Below, one piece after another: positions 11,212 through 20,499 of a stretch of DNA of 56,911 nucleotides. Numbering within the stretch: the stretch's first letter is position 1; the number at the start of each line of letters is the position of its first letter. The notes below the pieces were generated by a model. The model saw nothing but the letters and a program-made list of their open reading frames with translations, was not told the DNA's origin and did no database searches. The DNA lies in contig JALORP010000035.1 of the NCBI GenBank assembly GCA_025458865.1, positions 1-56,911 on the forward strand, written 5' to 3'. Source of the DNA: Steroidobacteraceae bacterium. GTDB taxonomy: Bacteria > Pseudomonadota > Gammaproteobacteria > Steroidobacterales > Steroidobacteraceae. The position numbers were made by a program, and so were the translations under genes.

Positions 11212-11394
11212 GGACACTCCTTAGCGGCTCAACCGCGAAACTGTGGTCGGGACCCGAGCCGGCCCGTCGTTTGGACGGCCGGCATGCTAGCAAGTTCGCC
11301 GCGCTCTGTAACGGCGCTCCGGCCTTAACACGACAGGATCTTCGCCCCGCCAGGATGAACGGATGCTGACTGACGACTGAGTGGGAAGGGACTG

Positions 11395-11413
11395 GATAAT
11401 GAGAATGATTAGC
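11395..11413 (+). promoter_or_regulatory. Fur box upstream of bfd-bfr
   Basis: GATAATGAGAATGATTAGC matches the 19-bp Fur consensus GATAATGATAATCATTATC at 16 of 19 positions. It lies 46 bp before the bfd start and should repress the bfd-bfr pair when iron is plentiful, or otherwise make it iron-responsive. Confidence 0.85.
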
Positions 11414-11458
11414 ATTTATACTGATGTCGCCTTCGAATGGGATTGCCAACCTACCGCC

Positions 11459-11650
11459 ATGTACGTGTGCCTCTGCAAATGCGTCCGCGACCGGGACCTT
11501 CGCCAGGCGGCGGAGGCCGGCGTGCGCTCCTTCGATGAGTTGCAGCAGGCCACCGGCGTCTCCACCGGCTGCGGCCGATGCGAGGACATGGCGCGCGAGG
11601 TGTTCGAGCAGGCCCTTGATCCGCGCCCGCTCTGCGTGCAACCTGCCTGA
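11459..11650 (+). CDS. bfd: Bacterioferritin-associated ferredoxin
   Basis: 63-residue [2Fe-2S] BFD-like protein. The cysteines sit as CLC near the N-terminus and CGRC about 35 residues later, the pattern of Bfd, which docks on bacterioferritin and passes electrons to release stored iron. I start at the ATG at 11459 ([11 protein letters not shown]), which places the first Cys at residue 4 as in the family; an open frame upstream overlaps the Fur box and is not coding. It lies 52 bp upstream of bfr, so the two probably form one iron-regulated unit. Confidence 0.93.
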   Translation: MYVCLCKCVRDRDLRQAAEAGVRSFDELQQATGVSTGCGRCEDMAREVFEQALDPRPLCVQPA

Positions 11651-11702
11651 CCACGGCCGCAAGGCCGCTTCGAACTTTTCCCTGTCGCCACGGAGGCCCC
11701 CG

Positions 11703-12179
11703 ATGAAGGGTGACCCGAAAGTCATCGCGCACCTGAACAAGGTCCTGCGCAACGAACTTACCGCCATCAACCAGTATTTCCTGCACTCGCGCATGTTCGA
11801 GAACTGGGGGCTCGGCAAGCTCGCGAAGTACGAATACCACGAGTCCGTCGACGAGATGAAGCACGCCGACAAGCTCGTGAAGCGCATCCTGTTCCTCGAG
11901 GGCCTGCCGAACCTGCAGGACCTCGACAAGCTGCTGATCGGCGAGACCGTGGTCGAGGTCCTCGAGTGCGACCTCGCGCTGGAGCGCAAGGCCCACCCCG
12001 ACCTCAAGGCCGCGATCGCCGACTGCGAGGCGGTGGGCGACTACGTCACGCGCGAGCTGTTCGAGGACATCCTCGAGTCCGAGGAGGAGCACATCGACTT
12101 CCTCGAGACGCAGCTCGAGCTCATCCAGCGCGTCGGCCTCGAGAACTACTCGCAGAGCATGATGGAGACCCCTGGCTGA
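11703..12179 (+). CDS. bfr: Bacterioferritin
   Basis: 158-residue heme-containing ferritin that stores iron in a 24-subunit shell. Ferroxidase ligands are visible in the four-helix pattern: Glu in [25 protein letters not shown] (Glu/His), and [11 protein letters not shown] near the C-terminus; the heme-binding Met expected near residue 52 is present in the DEMKHAD segment. GGAGG lies about 8 nt before the ATG. Length is normal for the family. Downstream of bfd behind the Fur box. Followed closely by tRNA-Ile. Confidence 0.95.
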   Translation: MKGDPKVIAHLNKVLRNELTAINQYFLHSRMFENWGLGKLAKYEYHESVDEMKHADKLVKRILFLEGLPNLQDLDKLLIGETVVEVLECDLALERKAHPDLKAAIADCEAVGDYVTRELFEDILESEEEHIDFLETQLELIQRVGLENYSQSMMETPG

Positions 12180-12215
12180 TGGGGGGGGTTGCTGCAGGCT
12201 CGGGTAGAATGCGCG

Positions 12216-12289
<74 letters not shown>

Positions 12290-12385
12290 TGGCATATCCC
12301 CGTCACCGGTGCGGCGCTCGCGATGGCTGCGAGTCGCGGATGGCGCGATAGCAGGCTGCATGCCGCAGCCGGTGGGAGTTCTTCG

Positions 12386-12784
12386 ATGACACTGGCCCGC
12401 GGGTTCGTTCCGTTTGCCGCCGTCATGGTGTTCGCCTGGGTGCCAGTCGCGGCCCACGCGGAAGATCCTGCCCGGCAAGCGGAATCGCCGGCCGCCGAGC
12501 CGCCCGAGGAGGCCAAGCCGGGCGGCTGCAAGGCCTGTGCGTGGCTGAGGGAGAATCCGCCTGAAGAGGATTCCGCCGGGCGCCGCTCCGTCGATGGTCC
12601 GGCAGCGCCGGCTGCGCAGGGGCAGCCCAGCAATCGGGGTGACGTCGTGGGCAAGGGCGGCGTGGCCCGTGCAACGCCGGGCGCTGGAACGCCCGAACCC
12701 ACGGAGCCGGCGGCGATCGAGAAAGTCGAGTTGGCGGTGGAGGTCATCGAGCGGGATTCCCGCTCGCTCCGCCAATCGCAGTGA
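12386..12784 (+). CDS. Hypothetical secreted protein
   Basis: 132-residue protein of unknown function. The first 27 residues (MTLARGFVPFAAVMVFAW, then ending in AHA) form a good signal peptide, so it is exported. The rest is low-complexity, rich in Pro, Ala, Glu and Gly, with one CKAC pair near residue 50 and no fold I recognise. The start at 12386 is preferred over an in-frame one 63 nt upstream because it places the signal peptide at the N-terminus and a GGGAG lies upstream. It begins about 97 bp after tRNA-Ile and converges with the metalloprotease gene. Confidence 0.55.
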   Translation: MTLARGFVPFAAVMVFAWVPVAAHAEDPARQAESPAAEPPEEAKPGGCKACAWLRENPPEEDSAGRRSVDGPAAPAAQGQPSNRGDVVGKGGVARATPGAGTPEPTEPAAIEKVELAVEVIERDSRSLRQSQ

Positions 12785-12823
12785 CGAGGACAGGCGCGGC
12801 GGCGGAGTGGCCTGTGGTGCCGT

Positions 12824-14896
12824 TCAGCCGCCAGCCGCAGTCACGGGCGCGACGCCACGCCGCCGCAACGCGAGCAGCCAGCCCAGCGCCAGGCCCAGCA
12901 GTGCGCCGGCGTCGATAGCGCCTCCGCCACCACCGCCGCCGCTGGAACTGCCGCCGGAACTGCCGCCCGAACCGCCACCGGTCGCGGCGGCACGCACCTC
13001 GACCTGCGCCTGCGCGCCGTTGTTGCCGCTCGCGGGGTCGCCGATGGAGGCGCCGACGCTCGCGGCGACCTGGCGGGAGCCGGCCTCCGTGCCCGTCACC
13101 GTGAGCGTGACGCTCTCGACGGCGGAGGCGGCCAGCGGCGTGGCCGCGCAGGTCACGGCGCCCGCGGCGAGCGCGCAGCCGAGCGCGTTGGCGGATACAG
13201 CGGACACCGACAGGCCCGCGGGAATCGTGAAGGCGAGGCGGGCATCGCTCGCGGTGTCGCCGCCGAGGTGACGGACCGTCGCCGTGACCTGGCTCGTGCC
13301 GCCGCTCGTGAAGCTCGCGGGCGATGCGGACAGCGACACGGCGAGGTCGGCGCTCGGATCGACGGGGAAGATGGCCGTGCCGGCGTTGTTGCCGGCGACC
13401 GCGTCGTTGCCCGAGGCGAGGGCGAAGTTCGCCGTCGCGCTCCCGAATGCCTGGCCGGTGAGGTTCAGCGTGATGACGCGGCTCGCCCCGGGCGCGAGCG
13501 CGCCGACGGTGCAGGTCACCGTCGCGCCGGAGGCGGCGCACGCGTTGCCGCCCTGCACCGAGCCGGAGTTGAAGCCGAGGGACGCGGGCAGCGTGATCGT
13601 GGCGGTGACGCCCTCGACCTGTAGCTCGCCGACCGAGCGCACGCTGAAGCCGTAGTCGAAGGCCACGCCCCTCAGCGACCGGGGCGGCAGCGGCAGGTCG
13701 ACGCTTGCGTCGGCGAAGCTGCGCTGCACCACGCAGGAGGCCGTCGCGACCGAGGGCGCGATGGTGTCCAGGCTGCACTGCGAGAACTGGTCGCTGTTGG
13801 CGACGCGGGGCGCCATCAGGAAGGTCTGGGGCGTGGACTCGCACACCGACCCGCCTTCGCCGTCGTGCTCCGCGCCGAAGTTGTGCCCGAGCTCGTGGGC
13901 GATGACCAGCGTGGCCGTGGTCGAGCTGACGCTTGCGGCCTGCGACAGGCTCGCCCCGAACCGCCTCATGCAAAGCGCGTCGATGTACGCGATCCCGATG
14001 GTCGTGCCGTCGAGGTCGCGGCCCGTCATCAGGTGACTGAGCCCATTGGCACGCTGGGGCCGCGTTGAATCGCGCCAGCGGCCGAACTCCTCGAGCAGCG
14101 CCGACGGTGTCAGGGTCCCCGTGAAGGGATCCGCCGGGTCGCGGAAGACGGTCACCGACTCGACGACCAGCTTGACGCCCACCTGCGACGAGAAGATGCC
14201 GTCCACGATGTTCATGCGCGCCGCGATGGCCTGCTCGGGCGTCAGGCCACCGGCGAAGCTGAGCTGGCTGAACTCGTGGTCACCGACGACATCGATGGCC
14301 ATCTGCCGTGTCGCCGCGAGGCTCGACGCGCCGATCGCCGCCTGCAGCTCGGCCGACACGGCCTCGAACTCCTCCATGCCGGTGACGTCGCCCCTGGCCG
14401 CCCCGGCGAGGCTCACAGTGCCGCAGCGCGGGCCGTCCGCGGGCATCACGGTGTCGGCGAGCCGGTAGACGACGGGGTCGCGCCCGCGGGCAGCCGCCGG
14501 GCCGACGATGCGATCGGCGACCTCTCTTGCCGGCTCGATGACGTACACGTCGAAGCCGTCGGAGAACATGCCGTACAGGCCGGCCGGCGTGCGCGTGACG
14601 CGCACCCAGGAGTTCGGCAGGCCCGTGAGCTCGCCGCGCAGCACCTCGATGCCTGGCAGCGAGGCCGCTGTCACGAAGCGCAGCCGCTCGTTGCGCTCGA
14701 GCGCGAGCTCGAACCGCCGGCCATAGGCCTCGAACGAGGCGGGCCGTCCGTTGCGGTCGGTCCGGAAGTCCCGCGGCGCTTCGTGGTGGAGGACGCGCAG
14801 GTCGGACCCGCGGCCGGCGGCGAGGGTGCCTGGCGATGCCGCGAGCGCGAGGCCAAGCGCGAGCAGGCCGCGGGCAAGGATCGTGTCGGGCTTCAT
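12824..14896 (-). CDS. Reprolysin-like secreted zinc metalloprotease with GlyGly-CTERM-type tail
   Basis: 690-residue secreted protease. Signal peptide at residues 1-26; a prodomain-like region to about residue 190; a metzincin catalytic domain with HELGHNFGAEHD at about residues 333-344 (three zinc His and catalytic Glu); two DUF11/CARDB-like beta-sandwich repeats between about residues 420 and 630; then a Gly/Ser-rich tract, a hydrophobic segment (ALLGLALGWLLAL) and an RRR cluster. That tail has the layout of GlyGly-CTERM sorting signals, which rhombosortase cleaves. The start at 14896 gives the signal peptide directly. No rhombosortase gene is in the window. Confidence 0.85.
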   Translation of the reverse strand: MKPDTILARGLLALGLALAASPGTLAAGRGSDLRVLHHEAPRDFRTDRNGRPASFEAYGRRFELALERNERLRFVTAASLPGIEVLRGELTGLPNSWVRVTRTPAGLYGMFSDGFDVYVIEPAREVADRIVGPAAARGRDPVVYRLADTVMPADGPRCGTVSLAGAARGDVTGMEEFEAVSAELQAAIGASSLAATRQMAIDVVGDHEFSQLSFAGGLTPEQAIAARMNIVDGIFSSQVGVKLVVESVTVFRDPADPFTGTLTPSALLEEFGRWRDSTRPQRANGLSHLMTGRDLDGTTIGIAYIDALCMRRFGASLSQAASVSSTTATLVIAHELGHNFGAEHDGEGGSVCESTPQTFLMAPRVANSDQFSQCSLDTIAPSVATASCVVQRSFADASVDLPLPPRSLRGVAFDYGFSVRSVGELQVEGVTATITLPASLGFNSGSVQGGNACAASGATVTCTVGALAPGASRVITLNLTGQAFGSATANFALASGNDAVAGNNAGTAIFPVDPSADLAVSLSASPASFTSGGTSQVTATVRHLGGDTASDARLAFTIPAGLSVSAVSANALGCALAAGAVTCAATPLAASAVESVTLTVTGTEAGSRQVAASVGASIGDPASGNNGAQAQVEVRAAATGGGSGGSSGGSSSGGGGGGGAIDAGALLGLALGWLLALRRRGVAPVTAAGG

Positions 14897-15051
14897 GCCG
14901 CGCAGACTAGCGCGGTCCGGGCCGGTGTTATGTGACGGGCTCCGTCTTTGGGCTGCGACACGGCGGGGGAACCACCGTACAGGACAGTGCAGTCGCCGTC
15001 CCTGCGCCGTCAGGCTGCCTCGCCCGGGCACGATACGCCCGTGTCGCGACC

Positions 15052-15080
15052 CTTGAAATCCCTGGCGCCTGCCACGACCT
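15052..15080 (+). promoter_or_regulatory. Possible sigma-32 promoter of the hsp20 pair
   Basis: CTTGAAA at 15052-15058 is a perfect heat-shock -35. The expected -10 is only weakly represented by GCCACGACCT at 15071-15080 (consensus CCCCATnT). The location, about 70 bp before the first hsp20 start, is right, but the -10 is poor. Confidence 0.35.
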
Positions 15081-15146
15081 ACCGGAGCATCGGCGGAGCG
15101 ACCCGGTCTTCCGCCATCCATTGGGACACGACTGGAGGAGAGAGCC

Positions 15147-15587
15147 GTGATCTACCGTGCCCTGTTTCCCCGCGACCCGTTCGCGGAGCTCGACCGCCTG
15201 CAGCGGGAGCTGTCTCAGGCGTTCGACCTGACGCCCAGCATCCGCGGCGTCGGCCGCGGCGGATTTCCCGCGGTCAACGCGGGCGGCACGCCGCAGTCCG
15301 TCGAGATCTATGTCTTCGCGCCGGGGCTCGACCCGGCCACGCTCGAGGTGAACCTCGACCGCGGCGTGCTCACGATCGCCGGCGAGCGCAAGGCCGACCT
15401 GCCGCAGCCGGAGCCAAAGACCACCCTGCACCTCAACGAGCGCTTCGCGGGCCGGTTCCGCCGCGTGCTCAGCCTGCCCGACGACGTCGATCCGAACGGC
15501 GTGTCGGCCCAGTACCGCGACGGAGTGCTGCACGTGAGCATCCGCCGGCGCGAGTCGGCGCAGCCGCGTCGCATCGAGATCCACTGA
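15147..15587 (+). CDS. Small heat shock protein Hsp20/alpha-crystallin family
   Basis: 146-residue ATP-independent holdase chaperone. It has an N-terminal arm resembling class A sHSPs (MIYRALFPRDPFAELDRLQ), an alpha-crystallin domain of about 90 residues (from SVEIYVFAPGLDP) with the LTIAGERK strand, and ends in a short basic tail. The GTG start at 15147 has GGAGGAG 6-12 nt upstream. First gene of a two-gene sHSP operon with a 22-bp spacer; co-expressed sHSPs often form hetero-oligomers. Confidence 0.92.
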   Translation: MIYRALFPRDPFAELDRLQRELSQAFDLTPSIRGVGRGGFPAVNAGGTPQSVEIYVFAPGLDPATLEVNLDRGVLTIAGERKADLPQPEPKTTLHLNERFAGRFRRVLSLPDDVDPNGVSAQYRDGVLHVSIRRRESAQPRRIEIH

Positions 15588-15609
15588 CGCGATCCGAGGA
15601 GGAAGGACC

Positions 15610-15978
15610 ATGAACGACACGAAAGCCGAGACCCCGGCCCGCGAGCAGCCCGCGCTGCTGCCGCCGGTGGACGTCGTCGAGGATCCGTCGGGCATCACGC
15701 TCTACGCGGACCTGCCCGGCGTGCCGAAGGACAAGCTCAACCTGCGCGTCGAGGCCGACACGCTGTCGCTCGAGGGCGAGGTCGCGCTGCCGACGCCCGA
15801 GGGCCTGCAGCCAAGCCACGTGGAGGTGCAGCTGCCGCGCTACCGCCGCGTGTTCGCGCTGAGCAAGGAGCTCGATCCCGCCAGGATCAGCGCCGAGCTC
15901 AAGAACGGCGTGCTCAAGCTGCGCATTCCGCGCGCCGAGCACCTGCAGCCGCGGCGGATCGAGGTGCAGGTCGCCTGA
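15610..15978 (+). CDS. Small heat shock protein Hsp20/alpha-crystallin family (second copy)
   Basis: 122-residue paralogue of the preceding gene with a shorter N-terminal arm. The alpha-crystallin domain starts near VDVVEDPSGITLYADLPG and carries the LSLEGEV strand and the GVLKLRIPRAE motif typical of the domain end. RBS GAGGAGGAAGG precedes the ATG. The two copies are clearly different in sequence, so this is an old duplication rather than a recent one. The unit ends at the strong terminator at 16023-16063. Confidence 0.92.
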   Translation: MNDTKAETPAREQPALLPPVDVVEDPSGITLYADLPGVPKDKLNLRVEADTLSLEGEVALPTPEGLQPSHVEVQLPRYRRVFALSKELDPARISAELKNGVLKLRIPRAEHLQPRRIEVQVA

Positions 15979-16022
15979 CAGGGGTACGTAGCCAGTTTCC
16001 CTGCGCGGGCACTGCCCGGTTG

Positions 16023-16063
16023 AAGGGGACGCAACCCTGCTGAATGGGTTGCGTCCCCTTTTT
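16023..16063 (+). terminator. Strong intrinsic terminator after the hsp20 operon
   Basis: Perfect 13-bp inverted repeat GGGGACGCAACCC (16025-16037) and its complement at 16046-16058, loop of 8 nt, followed by a run of five T. It also lies just past the stop codon of the convergent cytochrome c gene and may act on both strands, although the minus-strand tail lacks a T run. The GGGGACGCAACCC arm also has the look of a REP-type repeat. Confidence 0.85.
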
Positions 16064-16066
16064 CAT

Positions 16067-16702
16067 TCACTGTGCCGAGGCTACCTGCTGCGCCGGCGGC
16101 AGCGGATCCGGGACCTGGTTGCGGATCGCCGGGATCGACTGCAGGTAGGCGAAGATCGCCGCGAGGTCCTCGTCCGTCATGTGCTTGTACATGGGGTAGG
16201 GCATCGGCGGCAGGATCGGCCGGCCGCGGCCCATGTGGCGTCCCGTTCGGATCGCCTCGCGAAAATTCTCCAGCGTCCAGCGGCCGAGTCCGGTCTCGCG
16301 GTCCGGTGTCAGGTTGGCCGTGAAGCTCGTGCCCCAGGGCCCGGACCAGGCCGTGTTGGTGGCGCCGATGCTCGCAATCCACGGGCCGTCAGGCAGGCGT
16401 GGAGCGGGCGGCATCACGAGGTCCTGTGGATGGCCCGAGAGCGCGCGGCTCATGTCGGGCTCGGGACCCTGCGGGCCGACCCTCCACGGCGTGTGACAGT
16501 CGTGGCAGCCCGAGGTCGTGACGAGGTAGCGGCCACGCTCGATCGCGGCGCCCGACGCGCGGGCAGGCGCGGAGACTTGCGCCGCGTCGTCGGCCCGCGC
16601 GACCTGCGTGGCGAGACCGAGGGCGGCGACCAGCGCGGCAGCGGCCAGCGCCGGCGAAGCGACGGACAGCGGGCTGAAAATGGATGGCAGCTGGCGATTC
16701 AT
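16067..16702 (-). CDS. c-type cytochrome, monoheme, periplasmic
   Basis: 211-residue protein with a long N-terminal signal region ending near AARADDAA or a little earlier, then one heme-binding CHDCH motif (CxxCH) near residue 72 and a distal Met candidate in PYPMYKHMTDEDL. The final segment, TDEDLAAIFAYLQSIPAIRN, is the typical C-terminal helix of class I cytochrome c domains. It overlaps the upstream diheme cytochrome gene by 4 bp (ATGA), so the two are translationally coupled and probably work together as periplasmic electron carriers. Partner enzyme not visible in the window. Confidence 0.85.
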   Translation of the reverse strand: MNRQLPSIFSPLSVASPALAAAALVAALGLATQVARADDAAQVSAPARASGAAIERGRYLVTTSGCHDCHTPWRVGPQGPEPDMSRALSGHPQDLVMPPAPRLPDGPWIASIGATNTAWSGPWGTSFTANLTPDRETGLGRWTLENFREAIRTGRHMGRGRPILPPMPYPMYKHMTDEDLAAIFAYLQSIPAIRNQVPDPLPPAQQVASAQ

Positions 16703-17685
16703 GGACGTTTCTCCTCTGTGACGTGGTGTGATGCTGCGAGGCCGCGTTCCACGAGGGCGATGGCCTCCTGGTCGGCGACCTGCACCCCGGCCGGGGGCAT
16801 GCGGGTGAAGGGATTGGTCGAGCGCAGGCGCTCGAGCATCCGGGTTATCGGCAGCGGCTCATGCGGCCGCGCCCCACTGCTGGGCCGCGCGAGCACGAGG
16901 CCGAGGCTCGCGAGCGACCCACGGTCGTTGTGGCAGTGGCCGCAGTTGCCGTGCAGCCAGCCGAGCGCAGCGCGCTCCTCGGGCGTGCGGCCGTCGATGC
17001 GCGGCGGCGCAGTCAGCAGCTCGGCCGGCAGGCCGGAGAGCCAGCCGCGGGCAGCGAGATCGGGCAGCAGGCTGCCTTCCGGTGCGGCCGTGGCGTGCGG
17101 CGCGAGCGGGTCGCGGTCGGCCGAGAGCTGCAGCGCTCCGAAGCCGAGGATGCGCGCGGGCGCGGCCTCGTGGCAGGCGACGCAGTCCTCGCGCGACGGC
17201 ACGCGGTAGCGGCCAGCCGGCATGCCCTCGATGCCTTCGAGCGTCGCGCCCTCCGGCGGCGCGAGCCGCGCATCCGTGCCGGACTCGTTCCAGACGTAGG
17301 CGGCGAAGCGCCAGCGACCGTCGGCGCCGCGCTCGATCACGCGCGTCTCGAGCGGCCGGCCCGAGGCGAACTCCTTCCAGACGCGCGTTCCCGGCGGGAA
17401 ATTCCACGCATCGGGATCCGTGGCGTCGATCGTGCTGCCAGGTGGCAGGTAGATCCAGCGGCGCTTCGACGCGCCGTCGGTCCAGAGTGGATACTGCGGC
17501 GAGAACTCCAGGAGGCCCGCGGCAATCGTGCCGTCAGTCGCATACAGGCCGGTGTCCTGCAGGCGGTCGGGCCAGGAGTCGGGCGGCGTCCACGACGCAG
17601 CCGCCGTGCCCGCGGCGAGGAGGCCGACGACCGCGGCGCGGAAAAGCGCGCGGCGGCGGTGCTCGAAGTGGGGTTTCCTGGCCAT
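16699..17685 (-). CDS. Diheme c-type cytochrome domain protein (SO2930-like)
   Basis: 328-residue exported protein with two CxxCH heme motifs, CVACH around residue 170 and CGHCH around residue 250. After the signal anchor (about residues 8-30) comes a beta-rich region with LQDTGLYAT and PLWTDGASKRRWIYLP, which resembles a family of diheme proteins first described in Shewanella (SO_2930 type). The C-terminal part has an FTRMPPAGVQVAD segment with a possible heme-ligand Met. Start at 17685 (MARKPHF) puts the signal at the N-terminus; an upstream in-frame start is possible. First gene of a two-gene cytochrome unit. Confidence 0.75.
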   Translation of the reverse strand: MARKPHFEHRRRALFRAAVVGLLAAGTAAASWTPPDSWPDRLQDTGLYATDGTIAAGLLEFSPQYPLWTDGASKRRWIYLPPGSTIDATDPDAWNFPPGTRVWKEFASGRPLETRVIERGADGRWRFAAYVWNESGTDARLAPPEGATLEGIEGMPAGRYRVPSREDCVACHEAAPARILGFGALQLSADRDPLAPHATAAPEGSLLPDLAARGWLSGLPAELLTAPPRIDGRTPEERAALGWLHGNCGHCHNDRGSLASLGLVLARPSSGARPHEPLPITRMLERLRSTNPFTRMPPAGVQVADQEAIALVERGLAASHHVTEEKRP

Positions 17686-17809
17686 GGCCGATGCCAGCTG
17701 CTCTGGTGATGACCTGGCGCACAGCGTGCCCGCCGCCCGGCGGCGAGACATCGCCCGAAGGAGCCATGGCTCCCGGAGATGGCGTCAGCGGGGACAGTCC
17801 CCGATTCCG

Positions 17810-20461
17810 CTATGGGTTGGCGTGGCGCCAGGCGGCGGCCTGGCCGCGGGAGTCGACCGCCAGCTTGTCGAGGATGTTGGCGACGTGGCGCTTGACGGTG
17901 TGCGGGCTCAGCTCGAGCGCGCGCGCGATGTGCTTGTTGCTCGCACCGGCGGCGATGAGATCGAGGACTTCGGCCTCGCGCGGGCTGAGACGCGCGTTGC
18001 CGTCGCCGGCGCCCTTGGCGGCGCGCGGCGCCGGTACGGCTGCCGGAAGCAGCAGGGCAGCCCAGTCGCGAAGCAGCGCGGCCCGCGCTGCAGGCAGGTG
18101 ATCCTGCCAGTCGATCGACGCGAGCTCGACCAGGGCGTCGGTCGCAAGCATCGCGCCGCCGGGCCCACCCTCCTGCCGCGCGCGCTCGAACACCGGACCG
18201 AGCAGCGCCGCCGCCGCTGAAGTCTCGCCGCGCCTCGAGAGCGAGCGCGCGAGCCGCAGCCGCGTCTCCGCCGCCTGGCCGTACAGGTCGATGGCTTCCT
18301 CGGCCTCGAGCGCCGCCACCCAGCGGTCGGTCGCCTCGCCGAACCGCCCCTCCAGCCAGTCGCGCTGCGCGAGGATCGGCTCGAGCGGTCGCAAGGCTGC
18401 GGCATAGCTGCCGGCGTCCAGCCGAAGCCGCTCATTCTCCAGCTGCGCGAGGGCGTCCTGCAGGGCCGGCAGATGGCCAACGATCGCGGCGATGCGCGCG
18501 ACGAACAGCCGGAAGAGGCAGCGTCCCCAGGTCGAGTAGCTCGCGTCGAACTCGCGCACCCGGGCCCAGGCCGCCTCGAGCGCGGCTTCGCGGTCGCCCT
18601 GCAGCGCCCGCAGCAGCGCGCCGAGCAGGAGCTGGTGCGTGCGCACCGCGCCGGTCGAGCCCGACCATCGCGCGTCGGCGTCCGCGCGGCGCAGCAGCCG
18701 GTCTGCCTCGCCGAGGCGCCCCAGCCACAGCTCGCACCAGGCCTGCGAGAGCGTCGCCATCGCGCCGAGTGGCGTGGGGTCGTCGCCGGCCACGCGGGCG
18801 AGCAGCGCGGCATGGTGTGCGAGCGGCACCACGACGCCCGGCAGGCCCGGCAGGCGGTTCGGCGGCGTCGTGTGGTACCAGAGATTGACCCGGTCGGCCT
18901 CCTGCAGCAGGTCGAGCATGCGTTCGAGAAGCGTGGCGACATCGCATAACCGGCCCGTGTCGATGGCGAGCCAGATCTCCGCGTTGAGCGCGATGATGCG
19001 CGCCTGCGCGGCGATCTCCGCGCCTCGCAGGGAGTCGAGCAGTGTCGCGCACTCGGCGAATCGGCCGCGGGTGATCAGCGCGGTCGCGCGGTAGGCCCGG
19101 GAGAGCCGGGCCCGGTCCTCGTCCCCGCGGCTGGTGAAGCCAGCCTCGGCGTGCTCGAAGTCGGCGAGCATGGCCGGGAAGTCCCAGTGCACCCACTCCA
19201 CCAGTCCGCACACGTGCGCCAGTTCCGGCGACTGTTTCCGCATCGCCTCGGGGAACAGGCCTAGGAGCCGCTCGACCGCCGAGGTACCCGCGACCGGAAT
19301 CGCCGGCGGCGCGTGCTCATAGAGCTCCGCGGCAGCGGTCGCCGCGTCGCCTGCCTCCACGAGCAGCGCCACGCGACGGAACGCCTCGGGCTCGGTGGCA
19401 GCGGCGCGCAGGCGCAGCTCGGCGAGGAGCGCCGGCTGCTCGAGCGTGAGGCGGTGCTGCAGCGCCTCGCGGAACAGATCGTGCAGCCTGAGCATTCGTG
19501 CCGGCGCGTCGAGCGTGGCGACGAACAGTCCCAGGCGGTCGATCTCCTCCAGCAACCGCGCGGCCCCGTCCATGCCCGAGACCGCAGCGCAGCGGGACGG
19601 CTCGAGTTCGGGAAGCACGCTCGTGCGCAGCAGGAACGCCACCAGCTCGGGGCGCAGGCCGCCGAGCACCTCGCCGAGCAGGAAGTCGAACAGCGGCCGG
19701 TCCACGGCGCGCAGGCCGCGCTCGAGGTTCACGCTCGAGCCCTGGTGGCCGGCGCCGGTGGCGACGAGCGCGCTCGCCGCGAGACTGAGCCCGGCCGGCC
19801 AGCCCTGCGTGCGCCGGTGCAGCGCCTCGGCTACGGCCGGCTCGAAACCTGCGAGCAGGCGCCGCGCCTCGTCCGGCGTGAACGCCAGCTGCGCCTGCCG
19901 GAACTCGGCGAGCTCGCCTGCGGCGCGCCGCCGCGCGAGCGACAGCGGCGGCTCGCTCCGCGAGCTGACGGCGATCGTCCAGCGTTCGCCGAGACGCTCG
20001 ACGAGCAGGTCGAGGAAGGCGTGGAACGCCGGGTCCGCGACGCGATGCAGGTCGTCGAACACGATCACGCCGTGGTCGACTCCGGTCGCCTCGAGCGTGT
20101 TGATGATCTCGGCCGACAGCTCGCGCCGCTCCGGCTCGTCCGCGACGGCGATGCGCGCCGCGAGCCGCTCCGGCGCGCTGCGCCACGGAGGGTCGCAGGG
20201 TTCGAGTGCCGCGAGGGCGCACTCGACCAGCTGCTCGAGGTCGTCGCCCTCGTCGGCCGCGATCCAGGCCACGCCGGTGCCGGCGGGCAGCCTCGCGAGC
20301 GCGCGCACGATGAGCGCCGTCTTTCCGAAGCCCGCCGGGGCGCAGACCAGCACGACCCGCCGCGTGGCCAGCGCCGCGGCGAGCCGCGACTCGAGGGCCG
20401 CGCGCTCGACGGCCGCGGCGCGCGGCCGGGGCGGCTGGATCTTGGTGAGCGCGAAAGCCAT
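17810..20461 (-). CDS. LuxR-family ATP-binding transcriptional regulator (MalT-like, LAL type)
   Basis: 883-residue signal-transducing STAND-type regulator. Walker [10 protein letters not shown] is at residues 41-49 and a Walker B-like IVFDDLHR near residue 130; the centre is a long TPR-like helical region and the C-terminal 65 residues are a LuxR/FixJ DNA-binding domain ([20 protein letters not shown], then PHTVKRHV). This layout matches MalT-type large ATP-binding LuxR regulators, in which inducer and ATP drive oligomerisation. Inducer and targets cannot be read from sequence; nearest candidates are the divergent lipoprotein gene and the downstream cytochrome pair. Confidence 0.9.
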   Translation of the reverse strand: MAFALTKIQPPRPRAAAVERAALESRLAAALATRRVVLVCAPAGFGKTALIVRALARLPAGTGVAWIAADEGDDLEQLVECALAALEPCDPPWRSAPERLAARIAVADEPERRELSAEIINTLEATGVDHGVIVFDDLHRVADPAFHAFLDLLVERLGERWTIAVSSRSEPPLSLARRRAAGELAEFRQAQLAFTPDEARRLLAGFEPAVAEALHRRTQGWPAGLSLAASALVATGAGHQGSSVNLERGLRAVDRPLFDFLLGEVLGGLRPELVAFLLRTSVLPELEPSRCAAVSGMDGAARLLEEIDRLGLFVATLDAPARMLRLHDLFREALQHRLTLEQPALLAELRLRAAATEPEAFRRVALLVEAGDAATAAAELYEHAPPAIPVAGTSAVERLLGLFPEAMRKQSPELAHVCGLVEWVHWDFPAMLADFEHAEAGFTSRGDEDRARLSRAYRATALITRGRFAECATLLDSLRGAEIAAQARIIALNAEIWLAIDTGRLCDVATLLERMLDLLQEADRVNLWYHTTPPNRLPGLPGVVVPLAHHAALLARVAGDDPTPLGAMATLSQAWCELWLGRLGEADRLLRRADADARWSGSTGAVRTHQLLLGALLRALQGDREAALEAAWARVREFDASYSTWGRCLFRLFVARIAAIVGHLPALQDALAQLENERLRLDAGSYAAALRPLEPILAQRDWLEGRFGEATDRWVAALEAEEAIDLYGQAAETRLRLARSLSRRGETSAAAALLGPVFERARQEGGPGGAMLATDALVELASIDWQDHLPAARAALLRDWAALLLPAAVPAPRAAKGAGDGNARLSPREAEVLDLIAAGASNKHIARALELSPHTVKRHVANILDKLAVDSRGQAAAWRHANP

Positions 20462-20499
20462 GCGCGTCTCCCGCGATCGGCTGCGCTAGAGTATCGCGG

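Noticed and set aside
8954..12007. Extension of the class V aminotransferase frame upstream to 12007
   Set aside because: The upstream 450 codons run antisense through HiPIP, bfd and bfr; the homologous protein starts at 10663.
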